From assembly GCF_004363555.1 (NCBI RefSeq), contig NZ_SNZJ01000003.1:158019-222018 (forward strand): DNA of 64,000 bases, written 5' to 3'. The translations under genes were made by a program, and so were the position numbers. Shown here piece by piece: positions 55,225 to 63,335 of the stretch (position 1 is its first letter; each line of letters begins with the position of its first letter). Source of the DNA: Halomonas ventosae (GTDB lineage: Bacteria; Pseudomonadota; Gammaproteobacteria; Pseudomonadales; Halomonadaceae). The notes beneath the pieces are model-generated. The model had not been told where the DNA came from and searched no databases. It was given only the letters and a program-made list of their open reading frames with translations.

Positions 55225-55274
55225 GGTAAGATACCCGCCCTGACTCCTATCACCACCAGGCCTTCCCGAGCCCC

Positions 55275-56009
55275 ATGCTATCGAACATCCGCATCGTCCT
55301 CGTCCAGACCTACCACCCCGGCAACATCGGCGCCTCGGCCCGGGCCATGAAGACCATGGGCCTGACCGACCTGGTGCTGGTCAATCCCCGCCGGCTCCCC
55401 GATCCCGAGGCCTCGCGACTGGCCGCGGGCGCCGAGGACCTGGTCGACAGCGCCCGGGTGGTCGGCTCGCTGGCCGAGGCGGTAAGCGACTGCGTCCAGG
55501 TCGTGGGGGCCAGCGCGCGGCTGCGCAGCCTGCCGCTGCCCCACTTCGACGAGCCGGATGAGATGGCCCGGGAGCTGGTGGGCGAGGCCAGCCAGAATCC
55601 GGTGGCGCTGGTGTTCGGCCGCGAGCGCTTCGGCCTGACCAACGACGAGATCCGCTGCTGCAGCCACCAGGTGAGCATCCCCGCCAATCCCGACTACGGC
55701 ATCCTCAACCTCTCCCAGGCAGTGCAGGTCCTGGCCCACGAGCTCTTCACCGCCTGGCGGCGCCGCCCCGACAGCGGCTACCGCCCACCGCGGCCGGCGC
55801 AGGAGCGCCAGCCGACCCGTGAGCAGCTCGGCCACTTCCATGACCACCTGCGCCGGGTGATGCGGCACAGCGGGTTCATCACCCAGCCCCATGCCCGCAC
55901 CGAGGACCAGCTCGAGGCACTGTTCGCCCGGGCCCGGCCAAATCGCAAGGAGCTCTCGCTGCTGCGCGGCCTGCTGGCCTCCCTGGAGAGCCACCTTCCC
56001 GAGTCATGA
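55275..56009 (+). CDS. trmJ: tRNA 2'-O-methyltransferase TrmJ
   Basis: 244 residues, SPOUT class. Methylates C/U32 of several tRNAs. N-terminal IRIVLVQTYHPGNIGASARAMKTMGL, and knot motifs ALVFGRERFGLTNDEI and SIPANPDYGILNLSQAVQVLAHEL. In E. coli TrmJ stands before iscR; the isc operon is not here. A terminator hairpin at 56022-56047 follows. Confidence 0.95.
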   Translation: MLSNIRIVLVQTYHPGNIGASARAMKTMGLTDLVLVNPRRLPDPEASRLAAGAEDLVDSARVVGSLAEAVSDCVQVVGASARLRSLPLPHFDEPDEMARELVGEASQNPVALVFGRERFGLTNDEIRCCSHQVSIPANPDYGILNLSQAVQVLAHELFTAWRRRPDSGYRPPRPAQERQPTREQLGHFHDHLRRVMRHSGFITQPHARTEDQLEALFARARPNRKELSLLRGLLASLESHLPES

Positions 56010-56021
56010 CAGCAGAAACAG

Positions 56022-56047
56022 CGACGGCGGCCCCAGGGCCGCCGTCG
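56022..56047. terminator. Bidirectional terminator between trmJ and antiporter
   Basis: Perfect 12-bp stem CGACGGCGGCCC / GGGCCGCCGTCG with a tight CA loop, between convergent genes. No T-tract. Confidence 0.6.
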
Positions 56048-56068
56048 TCGATCATGCAGGGAGCGCGA

Positions 56069-57418
56069 TCAGAGGGTCATCGCCGCCAGCCAGCCGAAGG
56101 CGATCAGCGGGATGTTGTAGTGCAGGAAGGTGGGCACCACGCTGTCCCAGATGTGGTCGTGCTGGCGGTCGACGTTGAGGCCCGAGGTCGGCCCCAGGGT
56201 GGAGTCCGAGGCCGGCGAGCCGGCATCCCCCAGCGCCGCGGCGGTCCCCACCAGCGCCACCGTGGCCAGCGGCGAGAAGCCGAACTGCACCGCCAGGGGC
56301 ACGAAGATCGCCGCGATGATGGGGATGGTGGAGAACGACGAGCCGATGCCCAGGGTGATGAAGAGCCCCACCAGCAGCATCAGCAGTGCGGCCAGGCCGC
56401 GGTTGTCGCCGATCACCTCGACGCTGGAGTCCACCAGGGTCTCGATCTGCCCGGTGGCGGTCATCACCGCGGCGAAGCCGGAGGCGGAGATCATGATGAA
56501 GCCGATCAGCGCCATCATGCGCATGCCGCTGGTGAAGAGGTCATCGGCCTCCCGCCACTTGAAGATGCCGCCCACCGAGAGCAGCGCGAAGCCCACCAGG
56601 CCACCCAGGATCATCGACCCCGTCCACAGCTGGATGCCCAGGGCAGCGACGATCGCCACCACCGACATGGCAAGCCCCAGGGCGTACGGCTCGTGCACCT
56701 CGGGATGGTGGTGCGGCACGTTGCTGGTGGCCACATCGAGCGCCTCGTAGTCTCGCGGCTGGCGATAGCTGACGAAGAGCGCCACCAGCAGGCCCAGTGC
56801 CATGCCCCCCACCGGCACGCCCATGGCCAGGGGCACCATGCCGCGAGTGATCTCGAGACCCAGCGCCTCCCCGGCCTGGTTGATGTTGGCCAGCAGGATG
56901 TCATTGAGAAAGATCGCCCCGAAGCCCACCGGCAGCAGCATGTAGGGGGCAGTGAGGCCGAAGGTCAGGGCACAGGCCACGGCACGCCGGTCCAGGCGCA
57001 GCTGGTTCATCACCTTGAGCAGCGGCGGGATGAGGATCGGGATGAAGGCGATGTGCACCGGGATCAGGTTCTGGGAAGAGATCGAGACCAGCAGCACCGC
57101 GCCGAGCAGCAGGTACTTCACGGTGGCCTGGCGACTCGCCGAGGCCTCCTGGCCGAGCAGCCGGATCAAGCGGCGAGCCAGCAGGTCCGGCAGCCCGGAG
57201 CGCGAGATGGCCACCGCAAAGGCCCCGAGGGTCGCGTAGGCCAGCGCCACCTTGGCGCCCCCGCCCACGCCGTCATTGAAGGCCGCCAGGGTCGCCTCGA
57301 TGGAGAGCCCGCCGACCAGCCCGCCGACCAGCGCACCGACCACCAGCGCAAAGACCACCGAGACCCGTGACAGCGACAGGCCCACCATCACCAGCACCGC
57401 AATGATTACTGCATTCAT
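56069..57418 (-). CDS. Na+/H+ antiporter family protein (NhaC-like)
   Basis: 449 residues with about 11-12 membrane helices, inner membrane. Characteristic segments: [54 protein letters not shown] and [24 protein letters not shown], the last being the conserved charged motif of this antiporter family (PF03553-type). In a halophile it would expel Na+ in exchange for protons; ion specificity is inferred. Probable TAGAAT -10 box at 57471-57466 on the minus strand. Confidence 0.85.
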   Translation of the reverse strand: MNAVIIAVLVMVGLSLSRVSVVFALVVGALVGGLVGGLSIEATLAAFNDGVGGGAKVALAYATLGAFAVAISRSGLPDLLARRLIRLLGQEASASRQATVKYLLLGAVLLVSISSQNLIPVHIAFIPILIPPLLKVMNQLRLDRRAVACALTFGLTAPYMLLPVGFGAIFLNDILLANINQAGEALGLEITRGMVPLAMGVPVGGMALGLLVALFVSYRQPRDYEALDVATSNVPHHHPEVHEPYALGLAMSVVAIVAALGIQLWTGSMILGGLVGFALLSVGGIFKWREADDLFTSGMRMMALIGFIMISASGFAAVMTATGQIETLVDSSVEVIGDNRGLAALLMLLVGLFITLGIGSSFSTIPIIAAIFVPLAVQFGFSPLATVALVGTAAALGDAGSPASDSTLGPTSGLNVDRQHDHIWDSVVPTFLHYNIPLIAFGWLAAMTL

Positions 57419-57569
57419 GACAGCTTTCCCGAAAAAGGAGTTGGGTTGAGACGAAACGGCGCAGGATTCTACCAGAAGCAGCCCCGACCTGCCGGCACGG
57501 CTTGCCCCCGGTTGTCACGCAACCGTCATCCGGCCATCACGGCGCTGTCACGGGGATCGGCGATAACAT

Positions 57570-57706
57570 CGGGGACGGGCAAGGGACACTGCCGGGAATG
57601 TCGCCAGGGACGCGAGGGGGCAGGACGCCCCCCAGGGAGAACGGCATCGGGAGGATGCCCAGGGAGTAGGGACATGCCGCCACGACGCCCGCGTCGTGGC
57701 GTTTTT
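57570..57706 (+). ncRNA. CsrB/RsmZ-like small RNA (CsrA sponge)
   Basis: No gene on either strand. About ten GGA motifs lie in 100 nt, and four are placed in hairpin loops as CsrA/RsmA prefers: GGCA[AGGGACAC]TGCC (57578-57593), TCGC[CAGGGAC]GCGA (57601-57615), GGGGGC[AGGAC]GCCCCC (57616-57632) and GGCATC[GGGAG]GATGCC (57643-57659). Two single-stranded copies follow (CAGGGAG, TAGGGAC). It ends in a perfect terminator, CGCCACGACGC-CC-GCGTCGTGGCG plus TTTTT (57678-57706). A GATAAC -10 box at 57562-57567 puts the 5' end near 57574. GacA, which activates such RNAs, is encoded at 40.76 kb. Exact 5' end uncertain. Confidence 0.82.
57678..57706 (+). terminator. Terminator of the CsrB-like RNA
   Basis: 11-bp perfect stem with a CC loop, followed by five T. 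Its T-tract is on the plus strand, where no protein gene exists upstream, which itself points to a small RNA. It abuts the stop codon of the DUF4105 gene. Confidence 0.9.
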
Positions 57707-58731
57707 CATGGGCGGAGGTCCGGCGACGCCCAACCGGGAACCCCCTCGCGTATCCGGCGGGAGAAGTCGGGGGCGTCATGGGCCTGCCGGGCGCGCTCGG
57801 TGATGTCCCCCAGGCGGCGCAGCTCGTGCAGGGAGTAGCCGTCCACCAGGCCGCCATGGTCATGGATGTAGCCCGGCAGCAGGCCACTGAGCAGCAGGCG
57901 ATGGTCCAGCGGCAGTCCCTCGATGATCTGGCGCATCATGGCGAACACCAGCGTGGTGCAGTTGGCGGTGATGGTGTGGTAGAAGCGCGGTTCGCGCTCC
58001 AGGTCGTTGGCCGCCGCCACCAGGGCCAGCAGCAGATCGCGACGGGCCTCGGGCGGAAGGGTGACATGGTAGAGGGTGACCCGCTCGCCCCGCACGTTGC
58101 TGCGCAGGCGCACGGCGTCGCGTTCGTCGGCCGCGATGATCGCCAGCTCGTACTGCTTGAAGAAGCCGCCGATCTCCGAGAAGCGCTCGTGGCGCACGCG
58201 GCGCACCTCCACCGAGAAGGCCACGAACTCCTCCTCGGCCGCCCCCTCAGCGGAAAAGCCGAAGGAGACCAGCACGTGGGCGATACCCGGCCGGCCCCAG
58301 CTCGAGACGAACAGGTCGACCGAGTTCAGCCGACGCAGATCAAAGACGCGCCGCTCCCAGCCTCCACGGGCATCGTTCGGCGTCTGCCAGTCAAAGTGGC
58401 GCACCCGGTGCAGGATCAACCGCTGCCCCTCGACGTCCCCCGTCGCCAGGTGGGCGACATCCTCGGCCCAGGCCAGGTCCTTCGCCGGCATCAGGCGCCG
58501 CCACCAGGCCAGCAGCGCGGTCATCTGCACCACCATGGCGGCAACCGGCCCCAGCCGCGCGCCCTGCCAGGCCAGCCACAGCCAGATACCGCCCGCCAGT
58601 AGCCAGAGCGCCATCACCAGCCACCGCCAGGCCCACGGAAGCACCAGGCGATGGCCCAGGGCCAGCGCTCCCCAGAGGGTGGCGAGCAGCAACGCCAGGC
58701 ACAGGATGCCGTCCAGCAGGGCCATGATCAT
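57706..58731 (-). CDS. DUF4105 membrane-anchored protein
   Basis: 341 residues. Two or three N-terminal membrane helices (about 5-75), then a periplasmic-type domain of the DUF4105 / Lnb N-terminal family with FYHTITANCTTLVFAMMRQI, which carries the conserved Cys and nearby His, and VSFGFSAEGAAEEEFVAFSVEVRR. The fold is thought to be papain-like, but activity in this subgroup is not known. Last gene of the minus-strand run, 76 bp after the aminotransferase. Confidence 0.82.
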   Translation of the reverse strand: MIMALLDGILCLALLLATLWGALALGHRLVLPWAWRWLVMALWLLAGGIWLWLAWQGARLGPVAAMVVQMTALLAWWRRLMPAKDLAWAEDVAHLATGDVEGQRLILHRVRHFDWQTPNDARGGWERRVFDLRRLNSVDLFVSSWGRPGIAHVLVSFGFSAEGAAEEEFVAFSVEVRRVRHERFSEIGGFFKQYELAIIAADERDAVRLRSNVRGERVTLYHVTLPPEARRDLLLALVAAANDLEREPRFYHTITANCTTLVFAMMRQIIEGLPLDHRLLLSGLLPGYIHDHGGLVDGYSLHELRRLGDITERARQAHDAPDFSRRIREGVPGWASPDLRP

Positions 58732-58807
58732 CGTCGTCCTTGCGAGCGTGGTAGCGCGAGGCTACCACGGCCGGCAGGGCCGGATGTCAACGTGGGTGGC
58801 CGGCGGC

Positions 58808-59776
58808 TCAGGCGTCGGTCAGCCAGCCGGCGAAGCCCTGCAGGTCATCGCCCAGATCGCCACGGGTGACCCGGTGATAGAGCCGCTGCAGCCGGGCGGT
58901 CAGCGACGCCTCGGCGATGGGCTTGTCCGGCGGCGGCGCCCCGGCCCGGGCGCCGATATGCCGGCCATCGAGCTCGCGTAACGGTAGCAGCTCGGCCGCG
59001 GTCCCGGTGACGAAGGCCTCGTCGGCGGTATAGAGCTCGTCGCGGGTGATGCGTCGCTCGCGCACCTCGATGCCCAGCACCTCCCGGGCCAGGCGGATCA
59101 CGCTGTCGCGCGTGATGCCCTGCAGGCAGGAGGTCACCTCCGGGGTATGCAGCACGCCGTCGCGGAGCAGGAAGACATTGGCCGCCGAGGCCTCGGCGAC
59201 ATACCCCTCCGGGTCGAGCATGATCGTCTCGTCGAAGCCCGCCTTCACGGCGGTGTTGAGCGCCAGGATCGAGTTGACGTAGTGGCCGTTGGTCTTGGCC
59301 CGGCACAGGCTGATGTTGACATGGTGGCGTGCCCAGGAGGAGGTCAGCGCGCGCAGGCCGATGGCAGCGGCCTCGGGCGAGATGTAGTCGCCCAGGTCCC
59401 AGGCGGCGATCATCACATGCGTGGTGAGCCCCTTCGCCCTGAGCCCCAGCCCCTCGGCGCCGAGGAAGACCGTCGGCTTGAGATAGGCATTGGTCAGGCC
59501 ATTGCGTGCCAGGCACTGACGCTGGGCCTCGATCAGCGACTCGTCATCGAAGGATAACGGTATATCTAGGGCGTGGGCGCTATCCAGCAGTCGCCGGGTG
59601 TGCTCCGCCACCCGGAACAGGTGCGTGCCCCGCGGGCCGTCATAGGCGCGCACGCCCTCGAAGCAGCCCATGCCGTAGTGCAGGCTATGGGTCAGCATAT
59701 GGGTGCGGGCATCGCGCCACGGCAGCCACTCGCCGTCATGCCAGATCCAGCCGTCGCGATCATAGAGCGGTGTCAT
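58808..59776 (-). CDS. ilvE: Branched-chain amino acid aminotransferase
   Basis: 322 residues, fold type IV PLP enzyme. HSLHYGMGCFEGVRAYDG, RAKTNGHYVNSILALNTAVKAGFDETIMLD with the PLP Lys earlier in AYLKPTVFLG, EASAANVFLLRDGVLHTPE and CLQGITRDSVIRLA are class IV signatures of BCAT rather than D-amino-acid or ADC lyase enzymes. It interconverts Leu, Ile and Val with their keto acids. It lies 45 bp downstream of a deacetylase gene on the same strand, so it might instead serve that catabolic cluster (inference). Confidence 0.88.
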   Translation of the reverse strand: MTPLYDRDGWIWHDGEWLPWRDARTHMLTHSLHYGMGCFEGVRAYDGPRGTHLFRVAEHTRRLLDSAHALDIPLSFDDESLIEAQRQCLARNGLTNAYLKPTVFLGAEGLGLRAKGLTTHVMIAAWDLGDYISPEAAAIGLRALTSSWARHHVNISLCRAKTNGHYVNSILALNTAVKAGFDETIMLDPEGYVAEASAANVFLLRDGVLHTPEVTSCLQGITRDSVIRLAREVLGIEVRERRITRDELYTADEAFVTGTAAELLPLRELDGRHIGARAGAPPPDKPIAEASLTARLQRLYHRVTRGDLGDDLQGFAGWLTDA

Positions 59777-59821
59777 GGGCGTGGGCTCCTGACGTGAAAG
59801 AGTCGGTCATCGAAAACGGGC

Positions 59822-60967
59822 TCAGAGCCGGCCGGCCGCGGCCCAGGCCGCGCGCCAGCCGTCGATCAGCTCGCGCTGGTGGGGCTGCACGGCCTGGTAG
59901 GGCCAGGCGGCGATCTCCTCGTCCTGGGGGTCGGGCACCGTGATGTCGCTGTCGGCCAGGGCCTGGACGACCGCGTGGCCGCACAGCGGGACATAGCCCT
60001 CCGAATAGCCGCCCTCGTGGACCATCACCAGCCGCCCTTCGCAGAGGCGATCGGCCAGCTCGCGGACCTGGCGAGTCATGCGCGCGAAGGCCGTGCTGTT
60101 GAGCAGCATCTTGCCCAGCGGATCCTTGGCGCAGGCGTCATAGCCGCAGGCCACCACGATCAGCTCGGGCGCGAAGGCCTCGATCGCCGGCAGCACCAGC
60201 TCGGTCATGGCGTGGTCGTAGGCCCCGAGACCGCAGCCGGGCGGCAGCGGCAGGTTGAGGCAGGCACCCTCGCCGGCCCCCTCCCCCTGCTCCTCGAAGG
60301 TGCCGGTATCCAGCGGATAGTTGCCCGCCTGGTGGATCGAGACCGTGAACACCTCGGGGTCCGAGTAGAACGCTGCCTGCTGGCCGTTGCCGTGGTGCAC
60401 GTCCCAGTCGAGGATCGCCACCCGCCCCGCCTGGCCCAGGGCACGCGCCCGCATCACCGCCACCGGGATGTTGCCCAGCAGGCAGAAGCCCCGTCCGCGG
60501 TCGGCCTCGGCATGGTGGCCGGGGGGTCGACAGAGCGCATAGGCGTGTGTCAGTTCCCCGGTTGCCACGGCCTCGACCGCGGCGATGGCCAGCCCCGCCG
60601 ACTGGCAGGCGGCAGCCAGGCTGCCGGGCGTGAAGGGGGCGCAGTCGCCGCCATCGCCGCCGCGGCCCCGGTCGCCGGCCTCCAGCGTCGCCAGGTAGCG
60701 GGGCGTATGGAAGCGCTCGAGATCCTCGCGGCGAGCCGGCGGCGGCTTGCGCACCGCCAGCGCGTCGATCAACCCGGAGACCTCCATCAGGTTCTTCAGC
60801 CGCCGCTTGCTCTCCGGGCTCTCCGAGGCCGGCTGCGGCTGCAGGAACTCGCCGGGAGCCGAGAAGACCCCGATGGCCCCCGGGTCGTGCCAGAAGCAGC
60901 GCTCGTGCCAGAAGAAGCCTGCGGCCGGCGTTGCGGCGGCCGGTGCTCCGGTGCGTGCCACCGTCAT
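59822..60967 (-). CDS. Histone deacetylase-superfamily amidohydrolase, class II-like (first copy)
   Basis: 381 residues. Zn-dependent deacetylase core: RPPGHHAEADRGRGFCLLGN, DWDVHHGNGQQAAFY, CGYDACAKDPLG and HEGGYSEGYVP, with the metal-binding Asp/His/Asp and the His-His pair intact. A longer N-terminus (GFFWHERCFWHDPG) is typical of class II bacterial enzymes. Likely substrates are acetylated polyamines or N-acyl amino compounds, not histones. Its ATG overlaps the stop of the cyclodeaminase-like gene (ATGA). A different deacetylase is encoded three genes upstream. Confidence 0.9.
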   Translation of the reverse strand: MTVARTGAPAAATPAAGFFWHERCFWHDPGAIGVFSAPGEFLQPQPASESPESKRRLKNLMEVSGLIDALAVRKPPPARREDLERFHTPRYLATLEAGDRGRGGDGGDCAPFTPGSLAAACQSAGLAIAAVEAVATGELTHAYALCRPPGHHAEADRGRGFCLLGNIPVAVMRARALGQAGRVAILDWDVHHGNGQQAAFYSDPEVFTVSIHQAGNYPLDTGTFEEQGEGAGEGACLNLPLPPGCGLGAYDHAMTELVLPAIEAFAPELIVVACGYDACAKDPLGKMLLNSTAFARMTRQVRELADRLCEGRLVMVHEGGYSEGYVPLCGHAVVQALADSDITVPDPQDEEIAAWPYQAVQPHQRELIDGWRAAWAAAGRL

Positions 60968-61905
60968 TCATGGCCCTCCTGACGTTCCCACACTTCGATG
61001 GCCGCGGCCAGATCCTCCAGCGAGGCGCCCACCGACTTGAACAGGGTGATGGCGTCGGCCGAGGAGCGTCCCGCCCGCTCGCCGCGCAGCAGCTCGGCGA
61101 GCTCGCCGCGGATGGCGTCGAAGGTGAAGCCCCCCTCGTCGATGGCCTGCAGGATGTCGCCCGCCTCACCCCGGGCCCCGGCATAGGTGTCGACGAACAC
61201 CTCGCTGCGGGACAGGCACTCGGCATCGGTCTCGCGCATGGTCGGCCGGAAGGCCCCGATCAGGTCGAGGTGGGTGCCGGGCGCAAGCCAGGCGCCACGG
61301 ATCAGCGGCGCGGTGGAGAGCGTCACGCAGCTGACGATGTCCGCCTCGCCGGTCGCCGCCTCGAGGTCGGTGACCGCGGCGCTGTCGAAGCGGTCGGCAT
61401 AGTCGGCGGCCACTTGCTCGGCCTTGGCGGGGTTGCGCCCCCAGACCCGAACCCGGGTGATGGGCCGCACCGCGGCATGCGCCTCGATCACCATGGGGGC
61501 CAGCTTGCCGGTGCCCACCACCAGCAGGGTCGCGGCATCGTCCCGGGCCAGTTCCCGGGCCGCCAGGGCCGAGGCTGCCGCGGTGCGCCGCCGGGTCAGC
61601 TCGCCGCCGTCGATGCAGGCCAGGGGGCGCCCGTGGGAGCCCTCGCTGAGCAGGTAGACGCCGGCGATGGCCGGGAGCCCGTGGTCGGCATTCTGCGGGA
61701 AGACGTTGACCATCTTCACGCCGATGTAGCCGGCCCGCTCCCAGGCCGGCATCAGCAGCATGGTGGCCTCACCATCGGGGCGGTGCATGGCGTGGTGGTG
61801 TCGCGGCGGCGACTCCACCCCCTCACGGAAGGTGGTGGCCAGCCGCTCGACCAGTGCCGGCCAGGCCAGCGAGGCCGACACCTCCTCGGCAGTGATGATG
61901 CGCAT
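60964..61905 (-). CDS. Ornithine cyclodeaminase / mu-crystallin family protein
   Basis: 313 residues from ATG 61905 (MRIITAEEVSASLAWPALVERL). Rossmann motif LLVVGTGKLAPMVIEAHAAV, GGELTRRRTAAASALAARELA (substrate Lys/Arg region), and LIGAFRPTMRETDAECL. The family includes ornithine cyclodeaminase, alanine dehydrogenase, ketimine reductases and the ectoine-utilisation protein EutC, so the reaction cannot be fixed. It starts one base after the RidA stop and overlaps the next deacetylase gene by four bases. The longer open frame to 62031 runs into ridA and is rejected. Confidence 0.87.
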   Translation of the reverse strand: MRIITAEEVSASLAWPALVERLATTFREGVESPPRHHHAMHRPDGEATMLLMPAWERAGYIGVKMVNVFPQNADHGLPAIAGVYLLSEGSHGRPLACIDGGELTRRRTAAASALAARELARDDAATLLVVGTGKLAPMVIEAHAAVRPITRVRVWGRNPAKAEQVAADYADRFDSAAVTDLEAATGEADIVSCVTLSTAPLIRGAWLAPGTHLDLIGAFRPTMRETDAECLSRSEVFVDTYAGARGEAGDILQAIDEGGFTFDAIRGELAELLRGERAGRSSADAITLFKSVGASLEDLAAAIEVWERQEGHE

Positions 61906-61906
61906 C

Positions 61907-62263
61907 TCAGGCCTCCGGCAGCGCCGCGGTGACCATGATCTCCACCTTCCACTCGGGCTTGGCGAGCTTGGCCTCGACGGCGGCGCGCACCGGCGGGCGT
62001 CCCGGCACCACCCAGCCATCCCAGGCGGCATTCATCTGGTCGAACTCGGCCATGCTGGTGACCCAGATCTGGGCGGCGACCAGGTGCTCCTTGGAGGTGC
62101 CGGCCTTGGCCAGCAGGCTGTCGATGCGGGAGAGCACCTGCTCGGTCTGGCCACGCATGTCGGCGGAGGGGTCGGTCGGCACCTGGCCGGCCAGGTAGAC
62201 GGTGCCGTTGTGCACGGTGATCTGGCTCATGCGGGCATTGCTGTCGTGATAGGTGACGGTCAT
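61907..62263 (-). CDS. RidA family (YjgF/YER057c/UK114) protein
   Basis: 118 residues. NGTVYLAGQVPTDPSADMRGQTEQVLSRID and IWVTSMAEFDQMNAAWDGWV...PPVRAAVEAKLAKPEWKVEI contain the RidA core and the Arg that contacts the substrate carboxylate. Members hydrolyse reactive enamines/imines released by PLP or flavin enzymes. Placed between two deacetylases and a cyclodeaminase-like enzyme, it probably removes an imine made by the pathway. An internal Met12 start is possible. Confidence 0.9.
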   Translation of the reverse strand: MTVTYHDSNARMSQITVHNGTVYLAGQVPTDPSADMRGQTEQVLSRIDSLLAKAGTSKEHLVAAQIWVTSMAEFDQMNAAWDGWVVPGRPPVRAAVEAKLAKPEWKVEIMVTAALPEA

Positions 62264-62289
62264 GGCGTGGTCTCTCGTCGGGATGGCAG

Positions 62290-63324
62290 TCAGGCTGCGG
62301 TATAGCCGCCCAGGAAGGCGGCCAGGTTATCGCCCAGGTGCGCGGTGGGGTAGCCCCCCTCCTGCACCAGCACGGTGGGCAGGTCGATGGCGGCCAGGCG
62401 CCGCCCGATCTCGGTGAAGTCCTCGGTCTCCAGGGCCAGGCCGGCCAGCGGGTCGTCCTTGTGGGCATCGAGCCCCAGGGCTACCACCAGCGCCTGGGGA
62501 CGGAAGCCGCCCAGGTGCTCGATCAGGCGGTCCAGCGTCGCCAGGAAGGTCGCGCCGTCGCTGCCCAGGGGCAACGGCAGGTTGACGTTGGCGCCCTGCC
62601 CGTCGCCGTCGCCGTGTTCGCCGGCACCCCCCCAGAAGAAGGGATAGAAGTCGGCGGGATCGGCATGCAGGGAACCGGTCCAGACATCGCCGCGGTCGTA
62701 GAAGATGTCCTGGGTGCCGTTGCCGTGGTGGAGGTCCACGTCGAGGATCGCCACGCGATCGTGATGCTCGCGCAGCACCGTGGCGGCCAGCGCCGAGTTG
62801 TTGAGAAAGCAGAAGCCCCCGGCCCGCTCGGGGCCGGCATGGTGGCCAGGCGGCCGGCACAGGGCATAGGCCGAGGGCTCGCCGGTCAGCACGGCGTCGG
62901 CGGCGGCCTCGGCGCTGGCGGCACTGGCCAGGATGCCGGCAAAGCTGTCGGCGGTCATCGGGCAGGCCATGTCATGCATGTGCCAGCCCACCAGCCCCAC
63001 CGGATGCCGAGGATAGTGGTGCCCGCCCCCACAGGGGTGGACATTGGGCGCCACGATCTCGGCCGCATCCGGCAGCGCCCGCCAGCGGGCATGGATGGTC
63101 TCGAGGAAGTCGAGATAGCGCGGGGCATGGATCCTGGCCAGGCGGTCTCTCAGCCGCGCGCTGTCGACCTCGGTGGGTGGTGTCATGGAGAGGCCCATGG
63201 AGGCCAGCCCCCGGGTCAGCAGCTCGGCCCGCACCGGCCCTTCCGGAGAGTCCACCGGCCGGCCGCGCAGCAGGAAGGTCGGCGGCGCGTGGCGTTCCTG
63301 GTCGGGGTGATAGAAGAGCTTCAT
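62290..63324 (-). CDS. Histone deacetylase-superfamily amidohydrolase (second copy, acetylpolyamine type)
   Basis: 344 residues. MKLFYHPDQERHAPPTFLLRG and GGHHYPRHPVGLVGWHMHD resemble acetylpolyamine amidohydrolases (AphA/B). Active site: RPPGHHAGPERAGGFCFLNN, DVDLHHGNGTQDIFYDR, LGLDAHKDDPLAGL, QEGGYPTAHLG. Distinct from the class II-like copy at 59.8 kb, so two substrates or two steps are likely. It lies 11 bp from the TRAP permease and 26 bp from ridA. Confidence 0.9.
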   Translation of the reverse strand: MKLFYHPDQERHAPPTFLLRGRPVDSPEGPVRAELLTRGLASMGLSMTPPTEVDSARLRDRLARIHAPRYLDFLETIHARWRALPDAAEIVAPNVHPCGGGHHYPRHPVGLVGWHMHDMACPMTADSFAGILASAASAEAAADAVLTGEPSAYALCRPPGHHAGPERAGGFCFLNNSALAATVLREHHDRVAILDVDLHHGNGTQDIFYDRGDVWTGSLHADPADFYPFFWGGAGEHGDGDGQGANVNLPLPLGSDGATFLATLDRLIEHLGGFRPQALVVALGLDAHKDDPLAGLALETEDFTEIGRRLAAIDLPTVLVQEGGYPTAHLGDNLAAFLGGYTAA

Positions 63325-63335
63325 GAGGGAATTCC

